Shown here in pieces: positions 1-8,172 of a stretch of 32,541 nucleotides of DNA; position 1 is the first letter of the stretch, and each line of letters starts with the position of its first letter. The notes beneath the pieces were generated by a model. That model was not told the DNA's origin. It saw only the letters and a list, made by a program, of their open reading frames with translations, and did no database searches. Made by a program: the position numbers and the translations under genes. Source of the DNA: Verrucomicrobiota bacterium. Its GTDB lineage: Bacteria > Verrucomicrobiota > Verrucomicrobiia > Limisphaerales > SIBE01. The stretch is taken from contig JACQWK010000190.1 in the NCBI GenBank assembly GCA_016209525.1, forward strand, positions 1 to 32,541. Direction: 5' to 3'.

Positions 1-1
1 G

Positions 2-25
2 AATGAGATTGCCAAGTTGATGTAA
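2..25 (+). CDS. C-terminal end of an upstream gene (partial)
   Basis: The first bases can be read as a short open frame ending NEIAKLM and a TAA stop. Nothing more is visible, so no product can be named. The probable terminator that follows within 20 bases supports the idea that a transcription unit ends here. It may also be chance, since only seven codons are visible. Confidence 0.3.
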   Translation, partial: NEIAKLM

Positions 26-43
26 GACGGTGAACCTGCTGTC

Positions 44-114
44 GGTTGAGTTGATGTTTCTATTTTTCATTCCTGCCGTGTGGCAGGATTAAATTGTCAA
101 CTCAACCATTTTTT
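44..114 (+). terminator. Probable intrinsic terminator with nested hairpin
   Basis: An 11-base arm GGTTGAGTTGA (44-54) pairs perfectly with TCAACTCAACC (97-107) and is followed by ATTTTTT. Inside the loop is a second small hairpin, CCTGCC-gtgt-GGCAGG (72-87). A long stem followed by a T run fits Rho-independent termination of the upstream gene. It also argues against a GTG start at 80 for the next gene, because that codon lies inside the hairpin. Confidence 0.6.
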
Positions 115-235
115 GCCGAATTTCTGTGGGATGGCTGTGGTTCTGGAACAAAGGGTGCTTGAACTGGTGAGAAACGTAGCGGGTGAGCAGCGTTTGAGGG
201 CGAATACGAGGACGTCAGTTGGGCTCGAGCCGCGA

Positions 236-1357
236 ATGCGAGTCATTCTAGTGATAAATAGTCTTCGGGGAGGGGGCGCGGAGAAGCAAATTCTTCTGAT
301 TGCCGAGGCTCTGATGGAGTTTGGTCTGCAGTGTGATCTCTATACTCTGGCTGCAGATACACATTCTGCAAGGCTCACGGCATTATTTAGTCGATGTCAA
401 GAAAGGGGCGTGCGATTTCAGAGCATGCAGCCCAGGAATGGGCTTTTGAAAGAAGTCACGGTGCTGAAACGCGCTGCCTCGAAGTCTGCTTGCTCGATGG
501 TATTGTGGACGTGGGGCCGGCGTTCCGATTTCATCGGAAAACTCGTGGCTCTATGGCTTCCGGGCATCCGGTTGCTCTGCTCGCTCCGTGATACTGACAA
601 GAAGAAGGTGAGGCGGCTGCGATGGCTGGAAAGGTTTGCTCACCGACTCGTAACAGGGTATGTCAGCAATAGCCAGTTGAGCGTGGACCTGTTATCGCAA
701 ATCGTCCCTAGAGTCAGAGAGCGGGCCTTTATTTTGTTGAACGCACTCGACGATGAGGATGTGCTTCAAGATCTGGTTGCGATGCCCGCTGAGAGGCCAA
801 AGCGCGTTCAAGTGTTGCTGCTTGGCAACCTGCGGATTGGAAAAAAGGGGGTTGACCTCGCCGTGGAGCTCGCGCGAAGAGTCAAGTCGCATCAGTTACC
901 CTTCGAATTCCGACTTGCAGGCGGAGGCAGACCATCCGAGCAGCGAAAGCTCGCCAAACTCATCCGACAGACTAATGTTGGCGACATTTTTCACTACGAG
1001 GGCGAAGCACTGGACCCGGTTTCGTTCTTGCGGTCCGGCCACGTTTTCTTCCTCCCTAGCCGGTATGAGGGGCTGCCTAACGTTTTGCTGGAGGCGCTGA
1101 ACCTCGGCCTTCCATGCGTAGCCAGCCGAGTTGGCGACATCGAATCGCTCGCCACTGATGGTACGCACCTCTGGCTTTTCCGCGTCGGTGACGTGTCCCA
1201 GATGTTCAACGTTTTCAAGGCGATAGCTGATGACTGGAGCGCCGCCATGAGTGTTGCGGAGTCCGGCCGCGAATTTTGCCGAAGGACGTTTTCGAGGGCC
1301 AAAATGAAAGAACGGCTAGGCCAAATCCTACGCCAAATCGCCGTTCGAAACGAATAG
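236..1357 (+). CDS. Glycosyltransferase, GT4 family
   Basis: This is a 373-residue GT-B fold glycosyltransferase, probably transferring a sugar from a nucleotide-sugar donor onto a lipid-linked glycan at the inner face of the membrane. The N-terminus MRVILVINSLRGGGAEK is the typical glycine-rich acceptor-side loop. Near residues 274-290 the sequence SRYEGLPNVLLEAL is the E-x7-E donor-site motif of GT4. The open frame extends upstream to a GTG at 80 and an ATG at 131, but the GTG lies inside a terminator-like hairpin and the family normally starts at MRV, so 236 was chosen. No convincing ribosome site precedes 236, so the start is uncertain. Seven bases separate it from the next gene. The sugar and linkage cannot be told. 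Confidence 0.85.
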   Translation: MRVILVINSLRGGGAEKQILLIAEALMEFGLQCDLYTLAADTHSARLTALFSRCQERGVRFQSMQPRNGLLKEVTVLKRAASKSACSMVLWTWGRRSDFIGKLVALWLPGIRLLCSLRDTDKKKVRRLRWLERFAHRLVTGYVSNSQLSVDLLSQIVPRVRERAFILLNALDDEDVLQDLVAMPAERPKRVQVLLLGNLRIGKKGVDLAVELARRVKSHQLPFEFRLAGGGRPSEQRKLAKLIRQTNVGDIFHYEGEALDPVSFLRSGHVFFLPSRYEGLPNVLLEALNLGLPCVASRVGDIESLATDGTHLWLFRVGDVSQMFNVFKAIADDWSAAMSVAESGREFCRRTFSRAKMKERLGQILRQIAVRNE

Positions 1358-1364
1358 GGCACGT

Positions 1365-3284
1365 ATGTGTGGCATACTGGGAGGGTGGACGGAGCGGGCA
1401 ATGTGCATTCCCGACATTCGCCAAGCGTTGGATCTAATGAGCCATCGCGGTCCAGACGACAGCGGGCTGGTTGTGCGGGGCCATGCATTCATCGGGAGCC
1501 GCCGTCTTTCAATAATCGACACAAAAAGAGGCCACCAACCTGTATTCAATGAGGATCAGACGATATGCGCGGCACTTAACGGTGAAATTTATAATTACGT
1601 CGAGTTGATGCACGATCTGAAATCGAAAGGACATTGTTTTCGAAGCGAGTGCGATACAGAAGTGGTTGTTCACCTGTTTGAGGAATACCGAGAAGAATTA
1701 GTCCACTACCTGCGCGGGATGTTTGCGATCGCAATTTGGGACGATAGGCGGAAGGAGTTTCACCTCGCCCGTGATCGTTTTGGGAAGAAGCCACTGTATC
1801 TAACCCAACCAGAATCGGGGGGCATGATCTTTGCGTCGGAACTCAAAGCGTTGAAAGCATTAGCATTGAAGTGTGGAGAACATTGGGAGATCCGGAAGCA
1901 GTCTATTTATGATTACTTGTCTCTTGGTTTCGTGCCACAGCCAGATACCATTTATGAGGGCGTATCTGTAGCACAGGCGGCAACATGGATGACGTATGAT
2001 GGCCGTGACATGAAGTCTCGTCGCTACTGGTCACTCTCTTACTCACCCAAGCTTGAGCTCACTTACCCAGAAGTACTGCTTCGGACTCGGTCCATGATTA
2101 GGGAGGCGGTAAGAATTCGCCTTCGGAGCGATGTACCGTTGGGCGTCTTCCTATCAGGCGGCATTGACTCCTCAATCGTGGCTAGCGAGGCGCGCGAGAT
2201 GTTGGGAGCAGAGCTCCACACTTTTACGATTGCCGTAGGCGATCCACGCCTCGATGAGTCTCCAGTGGCATTTCGGACCGCGAGACAGCTTGCGGTGAAA
2301 AACACGGTCCTGCGCCTCGAAATGGATCCTGTGGCAAGCGTCCAATTCCTGGTTAGGCAGTACGACCAACCGTTTGCGGACTCTAGCGCAATCCCCAATT
2401 ACTGGGTTTCCAAATTGGCACGAGAGCACGTTAAGGTCGTGTTGAACGGGGACGGGGGCGATGAGATTTTCGGAGGATACAGAAGATATCTTGCCACAAG
2501 ATTCCTTGAGACAATTCGGCCGTTTGGATGTGCCGTAGGCAAGGCGTTTGCAGCTATTAGTAGCTTCGGGCAGAGTAAGAGGCGCTCAGCATATGGTTTT
2601 CTGAAACGCTTCCTCCGCGGACTTGGAGAATTCAATGGTTCGCGGTACCTTATTTGGACGACAGATATGCTTAGGGAGAGCGATAAGCAGGCATATTGGC
2701 TGACCTCTGGGCATAGACCAAATCCCACTGAGAAGTGGATTGAAGCGTTTCATGACGTGCATGAAGGAGACCTGGACAACCAGATGCGGTGCGACAATGG
2801 AATAATACTTCCAAGCGCTTTGCTCGTGAAAATGGACATGGCAACTATGGCTGCCTCCTTGGAGGCGCGATCTCCATTTCTGGATCACTTACTTGCCGAG
2901 TTTGCAGCGCGACTACCTGGGAGTGTTCTGCTAAAGGGAGGGAGAACGAAGGCGGTGCTGCGAGATGCTTACCGAAACATTCTGCCAAGCGAGGTCATTC
3001 GAGGACCGAAGCGAGGGTTCGAGGTGCCGATGGAGAGTTGGCTGAGGAAGGATTTGCGCCCGTTGGTAGCAGACACACTCGAATCGGAAAATAGCAAGCT
3101 GAGCAATTACTTGGATGCTAAATTCATCCGACAATTGCTCAATTGCGAAATCATGTCCGACAGAAACATGCCATATATTGTGTATTCTCTTCTGGTTTTG
3201 GAACTTTGGCTCCGCCATGTCTCGTCTGAGACTCCCGAGTCGTTACATGTGAATCTCTCAGCTTGCGCCGGCCGCAACATCTAA
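1365..3284 (+). CDS. asnB: Asparagine synthetase-like glutamine amidotransferase (AsnB family)
   Basis: The product is a 639-residue class II amidotransferase fused to an ATP-pyrophosphatase synthetase domain. Cys2 directly after the initiator Met is the glutaminase nucleophile, followed by SHRGPDDSG (26-34) and NGEIYNY (72-78). The synthetase part has the PPi-loop SGGIDSS (264-270) and later NGDGGDEIFGGY. AsnB makes asparagine from aspartate, glutamine and ATP. Homologues inside polysaccharide loci, as here between two glycosyltransferases, are often thought to amidate a uronic acid or another carboxylate of the glycan, but this is inferred. Length fits the family's longer members. The gene looks more A+T-rich than the later genes of the window, hinting that this end of the locus has a separate history. 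Confidence 0.9.
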   Translation: MCGILGGWTERAMCIPDIRQALDLMSHRGPDDSGLVVRGHAFIGSRRLSIIDTKRGHQPVFNEDQTICAALNGEIYNYVELMHDLKSKGHCFRSECDTEVVVHLFEEYREELVHYLRGMFAIAIWDDRRKEFHLARDRFGKKPLYLTQPESGGMIFASELKALKALALKCGEHWEIRKQSIYDYLSLGFVPQPDTIYEGVSVAQAATWMTYDGRDMKSRRYWSLSYSPKLELTYPEVLLRTRSMIREAVRIRLRSDVPLGVFLSGGIDSSIVASEAREMLGAELHTFTIAVGDPRLDESPVAFRTARQLAVKNTVLRLEMDPVASVQFLVRQYDQPFADSSAIPNYWVSKLAREHVKVVLNGDGGDEIFGGYRRYLATRFLETIRPFGCAVGKAFAAISSFGQSKRRSAYGFLKRFLRGLGEFNGSRYLIWTTDMLRESDKQAYWLTSGHRPNPTEKWIEAFHDVHEGDLDNQMRCDNGIILPSALLVKMDMATMAASLEARSPFLDHLLAEFAARLPGSVLLKGGRTKAVLRDAYRNILPSEVIRGPKRGFEVPMESWLRKDLRPLVADTLESENSKLSNYLDAKFIRQLLNCEIMSDRNMPYIVYSLLVLELWLRHVSSETPESLHVNLSACAGRNI

Positions 3285-3297
3285 GAAAGAGCCTTAT

Positions 3298-3302
3298 GGA
3301 GG
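3298..3302 (+). promoter_or_regulatory. Ribosome binding site that fixes a GTG start
   Basis: GGAGG lies seven bases before the GTG at 3310. It is one of the few clear Shine-Dalgarno sites in the glycan locus and supports the GTG start of the second glycosyltransferase. Confidence 0.7.
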
Positions 3303-3309
3303 CACGAGA

Positions 3310-4455
3310 GTGAGAATCGCTGTTCTAGGAGGCATCGCGCAGTCCCTGGTAAACTTCCGGGGTCAGTTTCTCTCCGCACTGGTGCGCAGGGGACACGAGG
3401 TACACACAATCGCTGGTGAAGAGAGTGTCGATGTGAGAAAACAGCTCGCAGCGCTTGGGGTATGGTTTCATCCGATTCAATTGCGGAGAAGCACGATAAG
3501 CCCTTTTCACGACGTTGCTACGATCTTGGCGCTGGCACGGGTGTTCCGGCGTTGGCGCGCGGACATGCTTTTTAGCTATACCATCAAGCCAGTCGTATAT
3601 GGCTCTATTGTTGCGCGGTTGACAGGAGTCAGCCGGTGTTTTTCCTTAATCACAGGCTTGGGTTACTGCTTTATGGATGGCTCGTTGATGCGAAAAGCGC
3701 TAAACTTTCTAGTCCGACTTCTTTATCGCTTGGCGCTTCCTCTGAACGAAGTAGTCTTTTTCCAAAATCCGGACGACAAGCGGCTGTTTGTGAATCTTGG
3801 TCTCCTGGGGTCCCGCGGGCGTGCGGTCGTCGTTGATGGATCTGGTGTCGATCTTAAGTATTTTGCGGAAGCTCCCCTTCCTTTGAAGCCAGTGCGGTTC
3901 TTGTTGGTCGCTCGGCTCATTAGAGAAAAGGGGATCTGTGAATACCTGGAGGCGGCAAGAAAACTGAAGCGTAAGCATGTGGAGGCGAGTTTCAGGTTGG
4001 TCGGTCCGGAGGATGCAGGGAGATCGAGCATTCCGAAGACTCAATTGGCGGCCATCCGGCGAGAAGGGATAGTAGATTACTTGGGCGAAGTGAAAGACGT
4101 CAGGTCTGCAATCGCAGATGCCAGTGTTTGCGTTCTACCTTCGTACCGGGAGGGACTACCACGATCTGTCGTAGAGGCCATGGCCATGGGGCGACCGGTC
4201 ATCACGACGGACGTGCCTGGGTGTCGCGAGACAGTTTCTCCCGGTGTGAATGGGTTTCTGATTCCATCAAGAGACAGCGAACTACTAGCTAATGCTATGG
4301 AACGCTTTGTTCGAGACCCTGATTTGGTCGTTCAAATGGGCCGACGGAGTCGCGAGATCGCGGTCTCGAGGTTTGATGTTGACAGGATCAACGCCTTGAT
4401 GCTCCAGGAAATGGGGCTGGTTGAGGTTCAAACAAGGCTTGCTATTGCGAAGTGA
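3310..4455 (+). CDS. Glycosyltransferase, GT4 family (PglA-like)
   Basis: A 381-residue GT4 glycosyltransferase. The N-terminus MRIAVLGGIAQSLVNFRGQF resembles the family that extends undecaprenyl-linked amino sugars (PglA and relatives). The middle has the GSGVD loop (177-181) and VARLIREKG (200-208). The donor site EGLPRSVVEA (281-290) gives the E-x7-E signature. It starts with GTG behind a good GGAGG site. In the context of PglC-, PglD-, PglE- and PglF-like genes it may add the second sugar to a bacillosamine-type first sugar. That role is inferred from neighbours; the family is too broad to fix donor or acceptor. A 133-base gap without a recognisable gene follows. Confidence 0.87.
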   Translation: MRIAVLGGIAQSLVNFRGQFLSALVRRGHEVHTIAGEESVDVRKQLAALGVWFHPIQLRRSTISPFHDVATILALARVFRRWRADMLFSYTIKPVVYGSIVARLTGVSRCFSLITGLGYCFMDGSLMRKALNFLVRLLYRLALPLNEVVFFQNPDDKRLFVNLGLLGSRGRAVVVDGSGVDLKYFAEAPLPLKPVRFLLVARLIREKGICEYLEAARKLKRKHVEASFRLVGPEDAGRSSIPKTQLAAIRREGIVDYLGEVKDVRSAIADASVCVLPSYREGLPRSVVEAMAMGRPVITTDVPGCRETVSPGVNGFLIPSRDSELLANAMERFVRDPDLVVQMGRRSREIAVSRFDVDRINALMLQEMGLVEVQTRLAIAK

Positions 4456-4588
4456 GGAAGGGGGCTGGACGTCCGGTGCCGAGAATTGAGTGGGTCGCAA
4501 GGGTGACGAGCAAGGTAGATCGCCTGGAACCTAGGAGGAGCGGAGACTATCCGACCGTCTCGAGGGATCAGACTCTGGCCGATGCTGA

Positions 4589-5272
4589 ATGAAGGCAATC
4601 AGGAAATTAATTATCGTTGGCGCCGGTGGTTTTGGGACGGAACCTCTCTGGGTGGCTAACGCCATGAACCAAGCCGAAATGGCCGAATTTACTTGGGATA
4701 TTCTCGGCTTTGCCGATGATAACCCGACATTAAGGGGCAAGAGTTACTGCGACCTGCCTATCCTCGGTACTTCCGACGAGATCTCCAGAGACCACCCGGC
4801 GGTGTATTACTTTCACTGCGCGATCGGGAGGAACCGGCAGCGGAGAAAAGTTGCGCTCATGTTGGAGGAAAGAGGATTGAAGCCAGCCACTCTCATTCAT
4901 CCTGCCGCCGTGATCGCTGCCGGCGTGGAAGTCGGCGAAGGTTCTTACGTTGGGGCGGGGAGTATTTTAGCTCCCTTCGCCACTATCGGAAGGCACGTGT
5001 TGATCAATACGCTGGTTGGAGTCGGACACCACAGCCTCTTGGGCGATTTCTGCCAGATTTGCCCGGGTGCTAAAATCAACGGGTATTGCAGGGTTGACAG
5101 ATTCGCGTTCATCGGCTCTAATGCGGCTCTCCAACCAGGAATATCTGTTGGAGAAGGAGCCACCGTAGGTGCGAATTCCTTCGTGGTTCGGCGTGTGGAA
5201 CCTCGAGTCACAGTGATGGGGGTTCCAGCTCGAACCATTAGCAGACCCGCCAAACACGAGTCACCCGCTTAA
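4589..5272 (+). CDS. Sugar N-acyltransferase, PglD/NeuD family
   Basis: A 227-residue protein with an N-terminal Rossmann-like PglD domain (IIVGAGGFG, residues 8-16) and a C-terminal left-handed beta-helix of hexapeptide repeats (about 104-215). Aligned with the family, His147 in NTLVGVGHH is the likely catalytic base. PglD acetylates the 4-amino group of a UDP-4-amino-4,6-dideoxy sugar using acetyl-CoA; NeuD relatives acetylate sialic acids. Here the gene stands directly before the ACP/acyl cassette, so the acyl donor may be something other than acetyl-CoA, which is inference. No clear ribosome site is seen before the ATG. The aminotransferase that should make its substrate lies about 8 kb downstream. 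Confidence 0.85.
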   Translation: MKAIRKLIIVGAGGFGTEPLWVANAMNQAEMAEFTWDILGFADDNPTLRGKSYCDLPILGTSDEISRDHPAVYYFHCAIGRNRQRRKVALMLEERGLKPATLIHPAAVIAAGVEVGEGSYVGAGSILAPFATIGRHVLINTLVGVGHHSLLGDFCQICPGAKINGYCRVDRFAFIGSNAALQPGISVGEGATVGANSFVVRRVEPRVTVMGVPARTISRPAKHESPA

Positions 5273-5343
5273 GCCCCTCGGCACCATTTGTTGTGGGAAG
5301 CCGAGCCGAAATTCAGTAATGAACAACCCGAACTGCAGGATCT

Positions 5344-5565
5344 ATGTCCACCGCAGAAGTCGTACGTGAAGCAGTGGCAAATGCGCTCAATGTTCCGGCC
5401 GAATCGCTAAAGCCTGATACGAGCTTGTATTCCCTTCCGGATTTCGACTCTGTACAGATGCTGACCTTAATGGTTGCGTTGGACGATGTCGGTGTCCAGG
5501 TTCCGCAACACAAAGTCGGTGAGATCCAGACTTTCGGGGATATCCTGAAGCTTACAGAGAGCTAG
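5344..5565 (+). CDS. Acyl carrier protein (first of two)
   Basis: A 73-residue acyl carrier protein. The phosphopantetheine attachment serine is Ser36 in FDSVQML, a variant of the usual DSL motif, followed by the acidic second helix. Size and helix pattern match stand-alone ACPs. It would hold a growing or activated acyl chain as a thioester in the cytoplasm. It opens the acyl cassette and is ten bases from the reductase gene. A weak AGGA lies just before the start. The V after the serine and the divergence from the second ACP suggest each serves a different partner, possibly the ketoacyl synthase III and reductase for one and the AMP ligase for the other. Confidence 0.85.
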   Translation: MSTAEVVREAVANALNVPAESLKPDTSLYSLPDFDSVQMLTLMVALDDVGVQVPQHKVGEIQTFGDILKLTES

Positions 5566-5575
5566 AAACGATCCT

Positions 5576-6337
5576 ATGGCATACTCGTTGGACCGGTTCG
5601 CCGGCCGGGTTGTTCTGATCACAGGAGCGTCCGCTGGAATCGGTCTGGCTACCGCCAGACGAATCACTGCGGAAGGCGGCACCGTGATTACCGTCGCCCG
5701 AAATCAGGAACGGTTGACCGCTGCGAGTCGGGAGCTTCCGGATGGGAGTTACCAATGTTTGGCTTGTGATGCGTTCGACGAATCCGCACTCACCAACGCA
5801 CTTCAAGCACTCATAGGGAAGGTCGGCCCTCTGTATTCCGCAATCTTGTGTGCCGGCGCGCACATGGTTCGACCACTGGCCGTTTGCAGCTCACTGCATT
5901 TCGAGGATATGTTTCGCAAGAATGTCGGAACCGCCGTCAGCACGATTCGGGTGTTTCTCAAGTTCAAAGAAGCCCAATCCAGCAACGTGGTGTTGGTCTC
6001 CTCGGCTGCGGCCACGCGTGGGGGAGCCGCTGTCGCTGCCTACACTGCCGCGAAAGGCGCTTTGTTGTCCCTAACGCGGAGCTTGGCGGTAGAACTGGCG
6101 CCTCGTCACGTACGGGTGAACGCCGTCATCCCAGGAGTAGTCCGAAGCAAGATGAGCGACGCCTTCCTCGACAGACTCTCGGAGGAGCAGAAGCAGGCCG
6201 TGATCTCGGGCCACCTTTTGGGAATCGGCGAGCCGAACGATGTTGCGGCGGCAATCACGTTTCTGGCTTCGGAAGATTCTCGATGGATCACGGGGGCTGA
6301 ACTGGTCGTGGACGGCGGCCTAACCTGTAAGTCTTAA
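5576..6337 (+). CDS. SDR oxidoreductase, 3-ketoacyl-ACP reductase-like
   Basis: A 253-residue classical short-chain dehydrogenase. The cofactor loop is TGASAGIG (16-23). The catalytic residues are the serines at 142-143 and the Y156-x3-K160 pair in YTAAK. The C-terminal GAELVVDGG segment is typical of FabG-like enzymes. The likely reaction is NADPH-dependent reduction of a 3-ketoacyl-ACP to a 3-hydroxyacyl-ACP. Lying between two ACP genes (10 and 4 bases away), with a ketoacyl synthase III in the same run, supports that reading. SDRs are versatile, so reduction of a keto-sugar cannot be excluded. Confidence 0.85.
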   Translation: MAYSLDRFAGRVVLITGASAGIGLATARRITAEGGTVITVARNQERLTAASRELPDGSYQCLACDAFDESALTNALQALIGKVGPLYSAILCAGAHMVRPLAVCSSLHFEDMFRKNVGTAVSTIRVFLKFKEAQSSNVVLVSSAAATRGGAAVAAYTAAKGALLSLTRSLAVELAPRHVRVNAVIPGVVRSKMSDAFLDRLSEEQKQAVISGHLLGIGEPNDVAAAITFLASEDSRWITGAELVVDGGLTCKS

Positions 6338-6341
6338 TCGT

Positions 6342-6605
6342 ATGAGCATCGAAGCGAAATTGAAGCGCATTGTATGTGAGACCCTGAAGATCGACGAGAG
6401 CCGCTACCGTGACGATCTTGCCGCCGGAGACATTCCAGAGTGGGATTCTCTTGGCCATGTGAATTTGCTCATGGTCGTGGAGAAAAGCTTCAACGTCGCA
6501 TTTGAAATCGGTGATGCCATCGATATTGAATCCGTGGAGGATTTGATCGCAGTGTTGGAGAAATACGTCGGTGGGTTGCACTGCAAATCCTCAGAAGCGG
6601 TCTGA
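6342..6605 (+). CDS. Acyl carrier protein (second of two)
   Basis: An 87-residue acyl carrier protein with the attachment serine Ser36 in EWDSLGHV, the classical DSL motif, and an IESVEDLIAVLEKY third helix. It differs clearly from the first ACP upstream, so it is not a recent tandem copy. It stops three bases before the AMP-dependent ligase start, which makes the ligase a natural candidate for loading it. W before DSL is common among ACPs of secondary metabolism and glycan-modifying systems. Confidence 0.87.
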   Translation: MSIEAKLKRIVCETLKIDESRYRDDLAAGDIPEWDSLGHVNLLMVVEKSFNVAFEIGDAIDIESVEDLIAVLEKYVGGLHCKSSEAV

Positions 6606-6608
6606 TCC

Positions 6609-8156
6609 ATGCGTGTGCTTCCAGACATCCTGCGCGAAGCCGGGTTGAAGCATCCGGATCGTCTGGCGTTGTCTGACCCGAAAGAGTCGGTTAGTTATCG
6701 GTCCCTCGTCACCGAGTGCGCAACCATCGCTCACCGATTGTCCGGAATGGGTTTTACTCGGGGCGAGCGGGCGGTGATTGTGCTGCCCAACAGCGTCCAA
6801 TTCGTGCGCGCTCACTTCTCGATTCTCGGCGCCGGCGGGATCAGTGTTCCATGCGATGCGTCCATAACGCCGCAGTCCTTCCTACAGATCGTCAGGAGTT
6901 GTGAACCAAGGCTGATATTCACGGACGGCGCAGGGCTCCTCCGCTTGCAGAGTACGTTGTGCAAAACGGGCATCACATGGGTAGTGCTGCCTGAACCGAG
7001 TGCCGCAGACCCGTTGCTGAGCCAAATAATAACGCTGGAAGTTCTTCTCCAGGATCCGATAGAGAGGTTTCCCGATGCGCCGATCGATCCCAAATCAATC
7101 GCCTCGCTGATGTATACGACGGGAACGACCGGGCAACCGAAGGGCGTGCAACTGACACACGAGAATGTTCTCGCTGCACTGAGGAATATCGGCAACTTCA
7201 TTGGGTATTCAGCGGATGACCGTGAAGTCGTTGTGCTTCCTCTCTCGCATAACTTCGGCCTCGGGCACGTTTACTGCAACTTGATGCACGGTGGCGCTGT
7301 TTACACGGAGGGCGGCCTTGCTCGACCCGGACGCGTTCTCAAGTCCCTTGCGAGCTTGGGAGCCACGGGATTTCCAGGAACACCCCTGGGTTATGGCATG
7401 TTGATGGACAATTTTGGCCCTGCGTTGGCGGAGTGCGGACGCCAGCTCCGTTTCATCGTGATCAACTCCGCTCCGCTTCCACCAGAGCGAACCGTGCAGC
7501 TCCAGCGGCTGCTTCCACGGGCGGATATCATGGTCTATTACGGACTCACGGAGGCCTCGCGTTCTACCTTCATTTCGTTAAGTCGGTGTGGGCAGAAATA
7601 CTTCCAATCCGTGGGCAGGCCGATGAACGGGATTAACATCCAGATTAAGAACGAACACGGAGCAAACTTGCCGCCGAAACATGTTGGCGAAGTCACGATC
7701 AGCGGCCCGACCGTCAGTAGAGGCTACTGGCGTAACCACCAGGAGACGCAGAAGAACTTCCGCAACGGCCGGTTGCACACGGGGGATCTTGGATATCTCG
7801 ACGAGGATGGTTTTCTCTTTATCACCGGACGTTTGAAGGACGCCATCAATGTCGGGGGCTACAAAGTTAATCCGAGCGAAGTGGAAGAGGTCATTCGGAG
7901 ATTTGCGGGTGTGGCGGATGTCGGCGTGGTCGGTTTGGATAGCTTTGAAGGTTTGACAGGTGAAATGATCGTTGCTGCCTTGGTCGCAGAATCCGGTTGC
8001 CTGGTCGATCTGCAATCGATCGAACGCCAATGTCTCAAACACCTCGAGAAGTTTAAAGTCCCCAGCCGGTTCTTGATGGTCGAACAAATCCCGAGAACCG
8101 ACACAGGCAAGCTCAAGCGCCGAGAACTGGCGGAGCAATTAGCAAAGCAATTTTGA
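6609..8156 (+). CDS. AMP-dependent acyl-CoA/acyl-ACP ligase (ANL family)
   Basis: A 515-residue member of the acyl-adenylate superfamily. The P-loop YTTGTTGQPKG is at 169-179, the A5 motif YYGLTEAS at 310-317, the hinge TGDLGYLDEDG at 391-401, GRLKDAINVGGYKV just after, and the catalytic Lys501 in DTGKLKRREL. These enzymes activate a carboxylic acid with ATP and pass it to CoA or a carrier protein. Immediate linkage to the second ACP suggests acyl-ACP formation. Substrate chain length cannot be read from the sequence. It is followed after 16 bases by the alcohol dehydrogenase. Confidence 0.9.
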   Translation: MRVLPDILREAGLKHPDRLALSDPKESVSYRSLVTECATIAHRLSGMGFTRGERAVIVLPNSVQFVRAHFSILGAGGISVPCDASITPQSFLQIVRSCEPRLIFTDGAGLLRLQSTLCKTGITWVVLPEPSAADPLLSQIITLEVLLQDPIERFPDAPIDPKSIASLMYTTGTTGQPKGVQLTHENVLAALRNIGNFIGYSADDREVVVLPLSHNFGLGHVYCNLMHGGAVYTEGGLARPGRVLKSLASLGATGFPGTPLGYGMLMDNFGPALAECGRQLRFIVINSAPLPPERTVQLQRLLPRADIMVYYGLTEASRSTFISLSRCGQKYFQSVGRPMNGINIQIKNEHGANLPPKHVGEVTISGPTVSRGYWRNHQETQKNFRNGRLHTGDLGYLDEDGFLFITGRLKDAINVGGYKVNPSEVEEVIRRFAGVADVGVVGLDSFEGLTGEMIVAALVAESGCLVDLQSIERQCLKHLEKFKVPSRFLMVEQIPRTDTGKLKRRELAEQLAKQF

Positions 8157-8172
8157 TGCGAGTCTCACGGGC

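Noticed and set aside
80-235. N-terminal extension of the first glycosyltransferase from a GTG at 80
   Set aside because: The GTG lies inside a terminator-like hairpin, and the typical GT4 N-terminus begins at the ATG at 236.
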